A stretch of DNA of 64,000 bases from VXYL01 sp963666465 (GTDB lineage Bacteria; Pseudomonadota; Gammaproteobacteria; Pseudomonadales; Azotimanducaceae): contig OY762824.1 in NCBI GenBank assembly GCA_963666465.1, positions 4,712,001 through 4,776,000 on the forward strand, read 5' to 3'. A program made the translations under genes and the position numbers. Every line of letters starts with the position of its first letter. Positions within the stretch are counted from its first letter, which is position 1. The notes beneath the pieces are model-generated. The model was not told the DNA's origin and searched no databases. It saw nothing but the letters and a program-made list of their open reading frames with translations. Of the stretch, positions 8,301-17,545 are shown one piece after another.

Positions 8301-10438
8301 CCGGCGCGATTCCGCCTGCGGCCACCTCGCGTGACGGTGCATTCGTGTCTGGCGAGCTGATTGTCAAGCTGACAAGCCAGGTCACGACGGCAACCGCAAT
8401 GCCCGCCGAGGCGATGAATGACCTGATGCGAATGGGCCTTGCGCGGCACGCGGCAACGCCTTCGGGGGCGCTGCTGGTTCGCCCGGAGGGCACCCCGTCT
8501 GCCATTGTGGAGGCTCGGTCCGTGCAAGGTGGCCTGCGCTACGCGGATGCTGCATTGCGGGATCGTGCGGCAACCATGCTGCGCCGCAAGCGGTTGCTGG
8601 CCAGTGGTCGGTTCGATGAAGTGCAACCGAACTACATCTATCAAGCGATGGGAGTGCCCGACGATCCGCATTTTCGTAGCCAGTGGCACTATCCCTTCAT
8701 TGGCCTGCCGCAGGCTTGGGACATCACCACGGGGAGCGACGATGTCGTGGTGGCGGTGATCGACAGCGGTGTCGTAACCGACCACCCCGATCTCGCATCT
8801 CGCATGATGCTCGACGCAAGGAACCGCCAGGCGGGCTACGACTTCATTGCGGACCCGAGCAGGGCCGCCGACGGCGATGGCATCGACGCCGATCCCCATG
8901 ACGTGGGCGCTCGGGACCTCCCTGGAGAGGCAAGCAGTTTCCACGGCACCCACGTCGCCGGCACGATCGGTGCGGCGACGAACAACGCCGAGGGCGTGGC
9001 CGGCGTGATGTGGCGCGGCCGCATTCTGCCGATCCGTGTGCTCGGGCGCGATGGCGGAACCGATCTCGACATCGCGGAGGGCATTCGCTACGCGGCGGGG
9101 CTGGCAAATGTGTCCGGAACCCTGCCGCCGATACGGGCGGACATCATCAACCTGAGCCTTGGGAGGCCCAATCCAGCTTGTGTCCCCTACCCGCCTGTTG
9201 CCACGGCAACGAGAACGGCCATTGAGGACGCCATCGAGGCTGGCGCAATCGTTGTCGTGGCAGCCGGCAACGACGACTGCCACTGGCCTGATCCGATGAC
9301 CACCGTCGCTGGCGTGGTCTCTGTGGGCGCAATGGACCAACGTGGGCGTGCTCCATACTCGAATTTCGGCGCCGAGCTAGATGTGGTCGCTCCCGGCGGC
9401 AACATGCAGGCCGACATCAACGGTGACGGCTTGCCTGACGGGGTCTTCAGCGCTGCAGCCAACGACTCTGGCGGCCAGACCGAGCCCGCGTACTTGCCCA
9501 GGCAGGGAACATCCATGGCGGCGCCGCACGTTGCCGGCGTGTTCGGATTGATGCTCTCCGTCAACCCCCGACTTGAGCCAGCCGACATCACCCGATTGCT
9601 CGCAGGAGCCCATCCCGATCCCGCCGCAGCGCCAATCACTCGGGACCGGGGCGTGCCCGGACGCGACGACGAGTTCGGCAACGGGCTCATCGACGCATCG
9701 CGGGCTGTGCGCGTTGCTCGGGCGATCGGGGGTGGCAGTAGCGACAGTGCCCCGGACCGACCGGTGCTGGCGGTGTCGCCAACGAGACTCCACTTCGACG
9801 CGACCGCCACGGTTCTGCGCATGGAGCTCAGCAATGTCGGCACGGGCACCTTGTCAACCCGATCCGTGGCGCCGGACCGTGAATGGATGAGCGTGTCTTT
9901 CGACGAGTGGCGCACCAATGCCTTGGAAACGTCCACCATTGTGGTCAATGTGAATCGCTCCGGACTCTCGCAAGGCACGTTCGCCGGCAACATCCGGATC
10001 GACTCCGACGGGGGCAGCATCGGCGTGCCGGTGACATTGCGAGTGCAGCGGACCGTGACGCGTGCCGACGTCGGGACGGTTTATGTCCTTGCACTGGCGC
10101 CCGAGACCTACGAACTGCGTGCGCACACGACGACGTCGGCGCGCGAAGGCTATGCGTTTGCCTTGCCTGAGTTGCCGGCCGGTCCGTACGTGGTCGCGGC
10201 TGGCACGGACCGGGACAACGATGGCTACATCTGCGATGCGGGCGAAGCCTGTGGCGTCTGGCCGCTGCGCGACAGCCCGAGCGTTGTGGAACTTGACGGC
10301 GACCGGCGGGTGGCTTTCGGGGTCTCGATCGACCTGTTCGCTTCCATCGTGTCGCAGAGCGTTCGCGCCAGCCAGGTCGCGCCGGATGGGTTCCGGCGGG
10401 TCGTGGCGCCACGACGGTCCTTGGGCGTCGCCCTGTGA
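5381..10438 (+). CDS. Secreted subtilisin-like (S8) protease with FG-GAP and PPC domains
   Basis: 1685 residues with an N-terminal signal peptide (LWILLASCFAGIEAAAE). Domain order: three homologous repeats of about 125 residues (to about 395; each has a TSGTLYLTxWLT core and ends YYVHxYVSxWP). Next come a pre-peptidase C-terminal (PPC) domain, six FG-GAP/VCBS repeats with calcium-binding GDFDGDGRDDVLLRH loops (about 520-825) and a second PPC domain. The S8 catalytic domain follows with Asp1128 (VIDSG), His1188 (HGTHVAG) and Ser1378 (GTSMAAPHVAG), and the protein ends in a BACON-like Ig module and a carboxypeptidase-regulatory-like tail. Having the triad late, behind binding modules, is unusual. 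It probably acts extracellularly or on the cell surface. It overlaps the PrcB-like gene. Confidence 0.9.
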   Translation: MMPSGGRGCRLWILLASCFAGIEAAAEVRVEGAWLYSIFGGQVTIEVDRIVNHSATHTTGTLYLTLWLTTAPDPYTSGHVAARVSLDALDGVGTLRPGRRYEGVRVSTPYIEPPPDTYYVHLYVSQWPDLNTTLDLSTATNILTVEPETASRVRMSGTLSYSITGREITLEVGQIANLGRYRTSGTLYLTMWLTAGTAPYAIGHIAGRASLAGAYGDGRLGPEQRFDNVTLTMPYTKPLPGSYYVHFYVSEWPELETALDLFTFTDRFTVEPEAFTRIDLAGTVSYLISGGEVTLEVDEIANIGRHWTSGTLHLTLWLTAGPDPFTTGYVAGRGSLAGAHGDGRLAPGQRFENVRLTMPYTRPPFGAYYVHLYVSEHPNLDTALDMETFTRPLELAHDDHGDEPLDATPVPVRSSTRGEIQWRGDVDVFRVRVAAAGTLRLGTIGTTDTRGSLSDEQNRAVATDDDSGELLNFHIEESVAPGTWYITVRGFNRSTVGDYVLTVAFERDAPDAGSAGPASIAGSHLGDFDGDGSDDVLLRHVDGRWYLYPMAGRRAKSGHGTVDLTEDLDYQVAGIGDFDGDGRDDVLVRHRTGTWHYYRMAGRRVVADAGPATITEDVEYEVAGVGDFNGDGRDDVLLRHQDGRWHYYPMDGRLIAAEGASAANLTSNLDFKVAGIGDFNGDGRDDVLLRHREGRWHYYPMDGARPIAGRGSVSLTRNLDFSVAGIGDFDGDGRDDILLRHTDGRWHYYRMSGRQVMAGSGAANLTQNRDYRVAGIGDLNGDGRGDVLLRHAQGRWYLYPMNGRRAASGRGSATLTLDLRWTIPRPARPPARMAGTISGTLAVAPGQVLDGDTPDSDNPRQGNDTIASAQRIPSPVSVAGHASDAYDSHDVYLLTAPAPIRISLATADSDADLDLHLADTGGTIIAESLGVDDLEAIHTDRAGDYIVMVSAHSGASNYTLVAAVSTATGVSNAAGAIPPAATSRDGAFVSGELIVKLTSQVTTATAMPAEAMNDLMRMGLARHAATPSGALLVRPEGTPSAIVEARSVQGGLRYADAALRDRAATMLRRKRLLASGRFDEVQPNYIYQAMGVPDDPHFRSQWHYPFIGLPQAWDITTGSDDVVVAVIDSGVVTDHPDLASRMMLDARNRQAGYDFIADPSRAADGDGIDADPHDVGARDLPGEASSFHGTHVAGTIGAATNNAEGVAGVMWRGRILPIRVLGRDGGTDLDIAEGIRYAAGLANVSGTLPPIRADIINLSLGRPNPACVPYPPVATATRTAIEDAIEAGAIVVVAAGNDDCHWPDPMTTVAGVVSVGAMDQRGRAPYSNFGAELDVVAPGGNMQADINGDGLPDGVFSAAANDSGGQTEPAYLPRQGTSMAAPHVAGVFGLMLSVNPRLEPADITRLLAGAHPDPAAAPITRDRGVPGRDDEFGNGLIDASRAVRVARAIGGGSSDSAPDRPVLAVSPTRLHFDATATVLRMELSNVGTGTLSTRSVAPDREWMSVSFDEWRTNALETSTIVVNVNRSGLSQGTFAGNIRIDSDGGSIGVPVTLRVQRTVTRADVGTVYVLALAPETYELRAHTTTSAREGYAFALPELPAGPYVVAAGTDRDNDGYICDAGEACGVWPLRDSPSVVELDGDRRVAFGVSIDLFASIVSQSVRASQVAPDGFRRVVAPRRSLGVAL

Positions 10439-10959
10439 CGTGGATGTCGCGGCCATGGTTTCGACGCGCCTGCGTTCCTTTCGGAATGGCGATGCTGGCT
10501 GCAGGCTGTGCGGATACCGCCTTGCGGCGCGAAGTGACGCTTGACCATGTGGAGGCAGGCGCGTATTCGTCCCTCCACAGTCGGGCGTTCCTGGTGATCG
10601 AAAGCGCCGCCGCCTTTGCGCGCTGGTATCGGGACCTCCATGTACACCGACTGCCGCCGCCTGCGGTGCCTGGAATCGACTTTCGGCGGCGCCTGGCGGT
10701 GATCGCATTGATGGGGCAGCGTCCCAGCGGCGGATACGGCATTCGGTTTTCGGACTCTGTGTCGGTGCAGGGCGACGAGAGCGTCGAGGTGACGATCATC
10801 GAACGCCAGCCTGCCTCGGGGACGATGCAGACTGCGGTGGTGACCAGCCCGTATGCCATCGCGACGATCGGACGCGGCAGTGTCGCGAAGGTGGCCTTTG
10901 TCGGGGCGGATGGGCAGGTCCTGGCTGTGCGGAGGGTCAACGCTCCCGATCGAGAGTGA
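10435..10959 (+). CDS. PrcB-like lipoprotein, likely protease accessory subunit
   Basis: 174 residues from GTG 10435, overlapping the protease stop (GTGA). Residues 16-25 form a lipobox-type signal (GMAMLAAGCAD), predicting a lipid-modified exported protein. The C-terminal half (LAVIALMGQRPSGGYGI... through VVTSPYAIATI) resembles the PrcB C-terminal domain. In Treponema denticola PrcB assembles with the subtilisin-family protease PrtP (dentilisin). The overlapping gene order here suggests a cognate pair: a surface-anchored partner that stabilises or localises the large S8 protease. The family assignment is by motif memory, not search. Confidence 0.7.
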   Translation: MTWMSRPWFRRACVPFGMAMLAAGCADTALRREVTLDHVEAGAYSSLHSRAFLVIESAAAFARWYRDLHVHRLPPPAVPGIDFRRRLAVIALMGQRPSGGYGIRFSDSVSVQGDESVEVTIIERQPASGTMQTAVVTSPYAIATIGRGSVAKVAFVGADGQVLAVRRVNAPDRE

Positions 10960-10970
10960 ACCGGCGGACT

Positions 10971-11058
10971 TGCATGGAAGTACGCCCCAGCGATGGGGAA
11001 TTGCCGGTACTTCCTTACGCGTCAGCGGTCGGGGATGCTTCCCCGGCTGAAGGCTCCT
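10971..11058 (+). repeat. Solitary diverged copy of the 88-bp repeat
   Basis: Exactly 88 bp, aligning without gaps to the units of the array at 16357-16796 with 9 differences, 8 of them C-to-T or G-to-A. Its first hairpin stem reads CCCCA/TGGGG, where the array has CCCCG/CGGGG, a compensatory pair change. Its outer arms GGAAGTAC/GTACTTCC pair perfectly. It lies upstream of the rpsL promoter. Confidence 0.9.
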
Positions 11059-11205
11059 GGGCGCTCGGCGGATGCGCTTCGCACTGTCGATGGCCATGTC
11101 CGCCCTCGGCAAGCTGCTGGCTTGGGGAGGGGGAAGAAACCATGCGCCGACTCGCGCTGCCCGCTGTGGCGCCGCTTTGTGAATCCTTGCGCGCCTGTCG
11201 GCGAT

Positions 11206-11270
11206 GGAGGGGCAGGATGCCCTCCCTTAAGGAGAGTGCCCTGCCCGGGGGAGTGCCCTGCCCGAGAAGG
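11206..11270. repeat. REP-like GC palindrome cluster before rpsL
   Basis: GGAGGGGCAGGATGCCCTCC is a near-perfect palindrome, followed by two direct copies of GAGTGCCCTGCCCG. It belongs to the intergenic family with core GGGCAGGATGCCC found at many other places in this window. Together with the 88-bp repeat and the promoter at 11346 it fills the 480-bp gap before rpsL; I see no gene there. Confidence 0.7.
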
Positions 11271-11345
11271 GACGCTCGTGCAGATGCCACGCAACTCACG
11301 TTCCTTGTCCGGCGGGAGGTCGGGATTTGGTGGGATGGTTTCCTG

Positions 11346-11374
11346 TTGCCATTGGCGTGGGGGGTGCATACAAT
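11346..11374 (+). promoter_or_regulatory. Sigma-70-type promoter for rpsL-rpsG-fusA-tuf
   Basis: TTGCCA (11346-11351), a 17-bp spacer and TACAAT (11369-11374) lie 67 bp before the rpsL ATG. It matches the consensus well and would let the str genes be transcribed independently of rpoC. Confidence 0.7.
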
Positions 11375-11441
11375 GCCGCGCCCCGAAAGCGAGGCCGGTT
11401 TCGGGTGGGTTTGGACCAGTGGGCCGTTGGGCGGAGAATGC

Positions 11442-11813
11442 ATGGCTACTATCAGCCAGTTGGTGCGGAAGCCGCGCAAGCGGCGGGTGGCGAAGAACAT
11501 GGTGCCGGCGTTGCAGAAGTCGCCGCAGAAGCGGGGGGTTTGCACGCGTGTCTATACCACCACGCCGAAGAAGCCGAACTCGGCACTGCGCAAGGTTTGT
11601 CGGGTGCGGCTCACCAATGGGTACGAGGTGAACTCGTACATCGGCGGTGAGGGGCACAATCTGCAGGAGCACTCGGTGGTGCTGATTCGCGGCGGGCGGG
11701 TGAAGGATCTGCCTGGCGTGCGCTACCACACCATACGCGGCACCCTCGATGCCTCGGGAGTGGCGGATCGCCGGCAGCGGCGGTCGAAATATGGCGCCAA
11801 GCGGCCGAAGTAA
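11442..11813 (+). CDS. rpsL: Ribosomal protein S12
   Basis: 123 residues, full length for the family (124 in E. coli). S12 sits at the decoding centre of the 30S subunit and monitors codon-anticodon pairing. TPKKPNSALRKV carries Lys43 in its wild-type form, so the sequence predicts streptomycin sensitivity at that position. KDLPGVRYH holds the conserved Asp88/89 region. ATG 11442 is preceded by GGCGGAG. The frame is open further upstream but that part crosses the promoter, so the later start is right. First gene of the str group rpsL-rpsG-fusA-tuf. Confidence 0.97.
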   Translation: MATISQLVRKPRKRRVAKNMVPALQKSPQKRGVCTRVYTTTPKKPNSALRKVCRVRLTNGYEVNSYIGGEGHNLQEHSVVLIRGGRVKDLPGVRYHTIRGTLDASGVADRRQRRSKYGAKRPK

Positions 11814-11988
11814 GGTCGCGCGAAGGCGCAGCAGAGAGCGAAAAGCCCAGCGAAGAGCAAGCCCAGCAAGAGTAAGGCCGCCTGCGGCGCCGCCTGTTGC
11901 ATGAGCGGTGTCCGTTGCCCGGTGGGGGCGATGCGGATGCCTGGCGTCCGGTTGTGGCGGAAGACCCTGAAGAACCAAGGAGCGATCC

Positions 11989-12459
11989 ATGCCGAGACGC
12001 CGAGTCGTCGCCAAGCGGGAAATCCTGCCGGATCCCAAGTACGCCAACCAGACGGTGGCGAAGTTCATCAACCACGTGATGGTGAGCGGCAAGAAGTCGG
12101 TGGCGGAGCGCATCGTCTATGGCGCGCTGACCCAGATCGAGTCGCGGGAGCGCAAGGACCCCGTTGGGGTGTTCGAGAAGGCGCTCGAGTCGGTGGCGCC
12201 GTTCGTCGAGGTGAAGTCGCGGCGGGTGGGTGGCGCCACCTATCAGGTGCCGGTGGAGGTGCGGCCTTCCCGGCGCGAGGCGCTGGCCATGCGCTGGCTG
12301 GTGGACAGCGCCCGCGGTCGGGGCGAGAAGTCCATGGCGGCGCGGCTCGCCGGTGAGTTGGCCGATGCGGCGGAAGGGCGCGGCACGGCGGTGCGCAAGC
12401 GCGAAGACACCCACCGCATGGCGGAGGCGAACCGGGCGTTCTCGCACTACCGCTACTGA
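11989..12459 (+). CDS. rpsG: Ribosomal protein S7
   Basis: 156 residues. S7 nucleates assembly of the 30S head on the 3' major domain of 16S rRNA and contacts E-site tRNA. Family landmarks are MPRRRVVAKREILPDPKY at the N-terminus, FINHVMVSGKKSVAE and RREALAMRWLVDSARGRGEKSM. The start ATG follows CAAGGAG. It lies 175 bp after rpsL; in E. coli S7 represses str translation by binding that intercistronic region, but no matching structure was verified here. Confidence 0.97.
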   Translation: MPRRRVVAKREILPDPKYANQTVAKFINHVMVSGKKSVAERIVYGALTQIESRERKDPVGVFEKALESVAPFVEVKSRRVGGATYQVPVEVRPSRREALAMRWLVDSARGRGEKSMAARLAGELADAAEGRGTAVRKREDTHRMAEANRAFSHYRY

Positions 12460-12700
12460 TCGCGACCCAAGGCAAACCGGCGCGGCGTTCCTCGCGAGGT
12501 CGCAAGCGCTTCGGCGGCGGCAGTCGTGGGGCTCCAGCCTTCTCCTTCGCTGGTTCACTCACTTCGCTGGGCCTTGCCGCCGCGCAAGTTCGCCCCTGTC
12601 TGACCGCATCCGAGGCAGGCAATCGAAGGCACCCGTCCAGGCAGACAAGCGTTCGCAACGCCGGAAGGTTCCGGCACCACGCAATCGAGGAAATCCGAAA

Positions 12701-14803
12701 ATGGCGCGCAGCACTCCCATCGGCCGGTATCGCAACATCGGCATCGTCGCCCATGTGGACGCCGGCAAGACGACCACCACCGAGCGCGTGCTGTTCTACA
12801 CCGGGCTGTCGCACAAGATCGGCGAGGTCCACGACGGCGCCGCGGTGATGGACTGGATGGAGCAGGAACAGGAGCGCGGCATCACCATCACGTCCGCCGC
12901 CACGACCTGCTTTTGGGCTGGCATGAACCAGCAATACGACCAGCACCGCATCAACATCATCGACACCCCCGGACACGTGGACTTCACCATCGAGGTGGAG
13001 CGCTCCCTGCGCGTGCTCGACGGCGCCGTGGTGGTGTTCTGCGGCACCGCCGGGGTGGAGCCGCAGTCGGAGACGGTGTGGCGCCAGGCCAATCGCTACG
13101 AAGTGCCGCGCATCGTCTTCGTCAACAAGATGGACCGCGCCGGGGCGGACTTCCTGCGCGTGGTGGAGCAGATCAAGGATCGGCTCGGCTCGGCGCCGGT
13201 TCCGGTGCAACTGGCCATCGGCGCGGAGGAGAACTTCCGCGGCGTGGTGGATCTGGTGCGGCGCAAGGCCATCATCTGGAGCGAGGACGATCAGGGCCTC
13301 AGCTATGACCTCGAAGACGTGCCGGCGGACATGGAAGCGGACGTGGACCATTGGCGCGAGCAGATGGTGGAATGCGCCGCCGAGGCCACCGAGGAACTGA
13401 TGGACAAGTACCTCGAAGAGGGCGAACTCAGCGAGGACGAAATCCGCGAGGGGCTGCGGGTGCGCACCCTTGCCAACGAGATCGTGCCGGCGCTGTGCGG
13501 CAGCGCGTTCAAGAACAAGGGCGTGCAGGCGATGCTGGACGCCGTCATCGACTACATGCCGGCGCCGACGGAGGTGAAGGCCATCGAGGGCGTGCTGGAC
13601 GACGGCGAGACCGCCGCCGTGCGCGAATCCGACGACGACGAGCCCTTTGCGGCGCTGGCCTTCAAGATCGCCACGGACCCGTTCGTCGGCACGCTTACTT
13701 TCTTCCGGGTGTATTCGGGGGTGCTGAGTTCCGGCGATCAGGTGTTCAACTCGGTGAAGGCGCGGCGCGAGCGCATCGGCCGGATGGTGCAGATGCACTC
13801 GAACAGCCGCAACGAGATCAAGGAGGTGCGGGCCGGCGACATCGCCGCCGCCATTGGCCTCAAGGACACCGCCACGGGCGACACCCTTTGCGACCGGGGC
13901 GATGCGATTGTGCTGGAGCGCATGGAGTTCCCGGAGCCGGTGATATCGGTGGCGGTGGAGCCGAGGTCGGTGGCGGATCAGGAAAAGATGTCCACGGCCC
14001 TCGGCAAGCTGGCGCAGGAGGATCCGTCATTCCGGGTGGAGACGGATGAAGAGTCCGGCCAGACCATCATCTCCGGCATGGGCGAGTTGCACCTCGACAT
14101 CATCGTCGATCGCATGAAGCGGGAGTTCTCCGTGGAGGCGAACATCGGCAAGCCGCAGGTGGCGTATCGCGAGACCATTCGCAAGAGCGTGGAGGCGGAA
14201 GGCAAGTATGTGCGCCAGACCGGCGGTCGGGGGCAGTACGGCCACGTCTGGGTGCGCCTGGAGCCCAATGTGGCGGAGGAGGAAACCTCGACGTTCGAGT
14301 TCGTGGACAAGATCGTCGGCGGCGTGGTGCCGAGGGAGTACATCCCGGCGGTGAGCAAGGGCCTGCAGGAGCAGATGGCGAACGGCGTCATCGCTGGCTA
14401 TCCGCTCATCAATGTCCGCGCCACCCTCTATGACGGCTCCTTCCACGAGGTGGATTCGAGCGAGATGGCGTTCAAGATCGCGGGTTCCATGGCCATGCGC
14501 GAGGGTGCGCTGAGGGCGAACCCGGTGCTGCTTGAACCCATCATGTCGGTGGAGGTGGTGACGCCGGAGAACTACATGGGCGACGTGGTGGGCGACCTCA
14601 ACCGGCGGCGGGGGATGATCGAGGGCCTGGACGAGAACCCGGCCGGGAAGATCGTCCGTGCCGCGGTGCCCCTCGCCGAGATGTTCGGCTATTCGACGGA
14701 CTTGCGCTCGGCGACGCAGGGGCGCGCGACCTACACCATGGAATTCGCCCGCTATGCGGAGGTGCCGGACAACATCGCGGAGGGCGTGGCGCGTCGCGCC
14801 TGA
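12701..14803 (+). CDS. fusA: Elongation factor G
   Basis: 700 residues. EF-G is the translocase GTPase that moves tRNA and mRNA through the ribosome and helps recycling. GTP motifs are AHVDAGKTTTTE (P-loop), DTPGHVDFT (Asp88) and NKMDR (Asn142), followed by the EF-G domains II-V. The frame is open upstream to 12230 across rpsG; ATG 12701, with CAATCGAGGAAAT in front, gives the conserved N-terminus MARSTPIGRYRNIGI. A 240-bp gap separates it from rpsG, in which I see no gene or clear structure. Confidence 0.97.
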   Translation: MARSTPIGRYRNIGIVAHVDAGKTTTTERVLFYTGLSHKIGEVHDGAAVMDWMEQEQERGITITSAATTCFWAGMNQQYDQHRINIIDTPGHVDFTIEVERSLRVLDGAVVVFCGTAGVEPQSETVWRQANRYEVPRIVFVNKMDRAGADFLRVVEQIKDRLGSAPVPVQLAIGAEENFRGVVDLVRRKAIIWSEDDQGLSYDLEDVPADMEADVDHWREQMVECAAEATEELMDKYLEEGELSEDEIREGLRVRTLANEIVPALCGSAFKNKGVQAMLDAVIDYMPAPTEVKAIEGVLDDGETAAVRESDDDEPFAALAFKIATDPFVGTLTFFRVYSGVLSSGDQVFNSVKARRERIGRMVQMHSNSRNEIKEVRAGDIAAAIGLKDTATGDTLCDRGDAIVLERMEFPEPVISVAVEPRSVADQEKMSTALGKLAQEDPSFRVETDEESGQTIISGMGELHLDIIVDRMKREFSVEANIGKPQVAYRETIRKSVEAEGKYVRQTGGRGQYGHVWVRLEPNVAEEETSTFEFVDKIVGGVVPREYIPAVSKGLQEQMANGVIAGYPLINVRATLYDGSFHEVDSSEMAFKIAGSMAMREGALRANPVLLEPIMSVEVVTPENYMGDVVGDLNRRRGMIEGLDENPAGKIVRAAVPLAEMFGYSTDLRSATQGRATYTMEFARYAEVPDNIAEGVARRA

Positions 14804-14915
14804 TCGGATGTGACAACGGCTGCCGCTGGCGTGTTCGCTGGCGGCGGCAAATCCAGGGAACGCCAACTGCGCTCTGCCATGTCTGCACGGGGAGCGGGCG
14901 TGGCGTTCTCTTTTC

Positions 14916-14962
14916 GGCAAGAGCTTGGCAAGAGCTTTGGCAAGGGCTTCGGCAAGAGAAGG
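14916..14962 (+). repeat. Short tandem repeat in the tuf leader
   Basis: Four imperfect units of 11-12 nt, GGCAAGAGCTT-like, start at 14916, 14927, 14939 and 14951. They end next to the GGGAG ribosome-binding site of tuf. The run may be a slippage product or a leader-RNA element; no stable hairpin was noticed. Confidence 0.6.
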
Positions 14963-14974
14963 GAGACGAGGACG

Positions 14975-16174
<1,200 letters not shown>

Positions 16175-16272
16175 GGGCCGGGCCGTGGGCGGCTCCTTCG
16201 GGGCTGGCTCGCTGCCGGCGTCGTCGCGGACCGGGGCGCCGGCGGCCCTGGCCGGCTCCGCTGCGCGCGCCG

Positions 16273-16350
16273 CGCCGGCGCGCCCGGGAGGGCAGGATGC
16301 GCTCCCCCCGGAGGGCGTCTCTTGGAGGGAGGGCATTCTGCCTTCCCTGC
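16273..16350. repeat. REP-like palindromes after tuf
   Basis: GGAGGGCAGGATGCGCTCC, then GGAGGGCGTCTC and GGGAGGGCATTCTGCCTTCCC, are three degenerate copies of the GGGCATCCTGCCC palindrome family. They lie between the tuf stop and the 88-bp array. The stretch 16175-16272 before them is GC-rich and has no gene I can support. Confidence 0.65.
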
Positions 16351-16356
16351 GCCCCC

Positions 16357-16796
16357 TGCATGGAAGCACGCCCCGGCGACGGGGAAATGCCGGCACTTCC
16401 CTGCGCGTCGGCGGTCGGGGACGCTTCCCCGGCTGAAGGCTCCCTGCATGGAAGCACGCCCCGGCGACGGGGAAATGCCGGCACTTCCCTGCGCGTCGGC
16501 GGTCGGGGACGCTTCCCCGGCTGAAGGCTCCCTGCATGGAAGCACGCCCCGGCGACGGGGAAATGCCGGCACTTCCCTGCGCGTCGGCGGTCGGGGACGC
16601 TTCCCCGGCTGAAGGCTCCCTGCATGGAAGCACGCCCCGGCGACGGGGAAATGCCGGCACTTCCCTGCGCGTCGGCGGTCGGGGACGCTTCCCCGGCTGA
16701 AGGCTCCCTGCATGGAAGCACGCCCCGGCGACGGGGAAATGCCGGCACTTCCCTGCGCGTCGGCGGTCGGGGACGCTTCCCCGGCTGAAGGCTCCT
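16357..16796 (+). repeat. Five perfect tandem copies of an 88-bp hairpin repeat
   Basis: Units start at 16357, 16445, 16533, 16621 and 16709 and are identical apart from the last base. Each contains CCCCG-GCGA-CGGGG and CGGGGA-CGCT-TCCCCG, two GC hairpins, and the near-palindrome GGAAATGCCGGCACTTCC. No unique spacers separate units, so this is not a CRISPR. The length is not a multiple of 3 and no stop interrupts several frames, which produces long spurious frames on both strands. The array lies between tuf and the rpsJ promoter. Confidence 0.95.
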
Positions 16797-16849
16797 GGCG
16801 CGTTTTTTGGGGTTTGGATTGGGGTCTGGAAAAAAGTTGGGAAAGGCCG

Positions 16850-16878
16850 TTGCCTCGTGGCGATGTGGCGCGTATAGT
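16850..16878 (+). promoter_or_regulatory. Sigma-70-type promoter for the S10 operon
   Basis: TTGCCT (16850-16855), a 17-bp spacer and TATAGT (16873-16878) lie about 210 bp before rpsJ. The design is the same as the rpsL promoter (TTGCC, 17 bp). The 200-nt leader leaves room for leader-based control; no gene is visible in it. Confidence 0.7.
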
Positions 16879-17089
16879 TCGCCGTCCGCTTTTTTTGGGG
16901 CGGGGGTTGAGTGTGCCTCCGCCTGCCTGCGCCCGCTGGATTCTCTGGCGATCGGGGGCAGGGGAAACGCTTGGGTGGTTGGCCTTGGCGGCATTCTTGA
17001 GAGAACGCCGCGGGGGTGTCGCCACCTGCGTTGAAGGCGGACGAAACGGAACGGCATGTTAGGCACGGCAAGGATTGGAAAGGCAGAAC

Positions 17090-17404
<315 letters not shown>

Positions 17405-17417
17405 CACCCAATCCGCG

Positions 17418-17451
17418 AACGCCGCCTTGTCCCAAGGCGGCGTTTCTTTTT
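17418..17451 (+). terminator. Intrinsic terminator or attenuator between rpsJ and rplC
   Basis: AACGCCGCCTT and AAGGCGGCGTT form an 11-bp stem around GTCCC, followed by TTTCTTTT. This is a textbook intrinsic terminator 13 nt after rpsJ, inside what is normally one S10 operon. Downstream genes need read-through, antitermination or another promoter. The following leader to rplC (17460-17545) is CAA-rich and unstructured. Confidence 0.85.
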
Positions 17452-17545
17452 GGGGAAGGTCGAGCGCAAGACGCAGCAGCAACGCAACAGCATCAACCAA
17501 CGACACATCAACCAACAACAAGAGCACGGACGGAAACGAGACGAC

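Noticed and set aside
16357..16796. CRISPR array
   Set aside because: The units are contiguous and identical with no unique spacers, and the unit length (88 bp) and hairpins do not fit CRISPR repeats; no cas genes are in the window.
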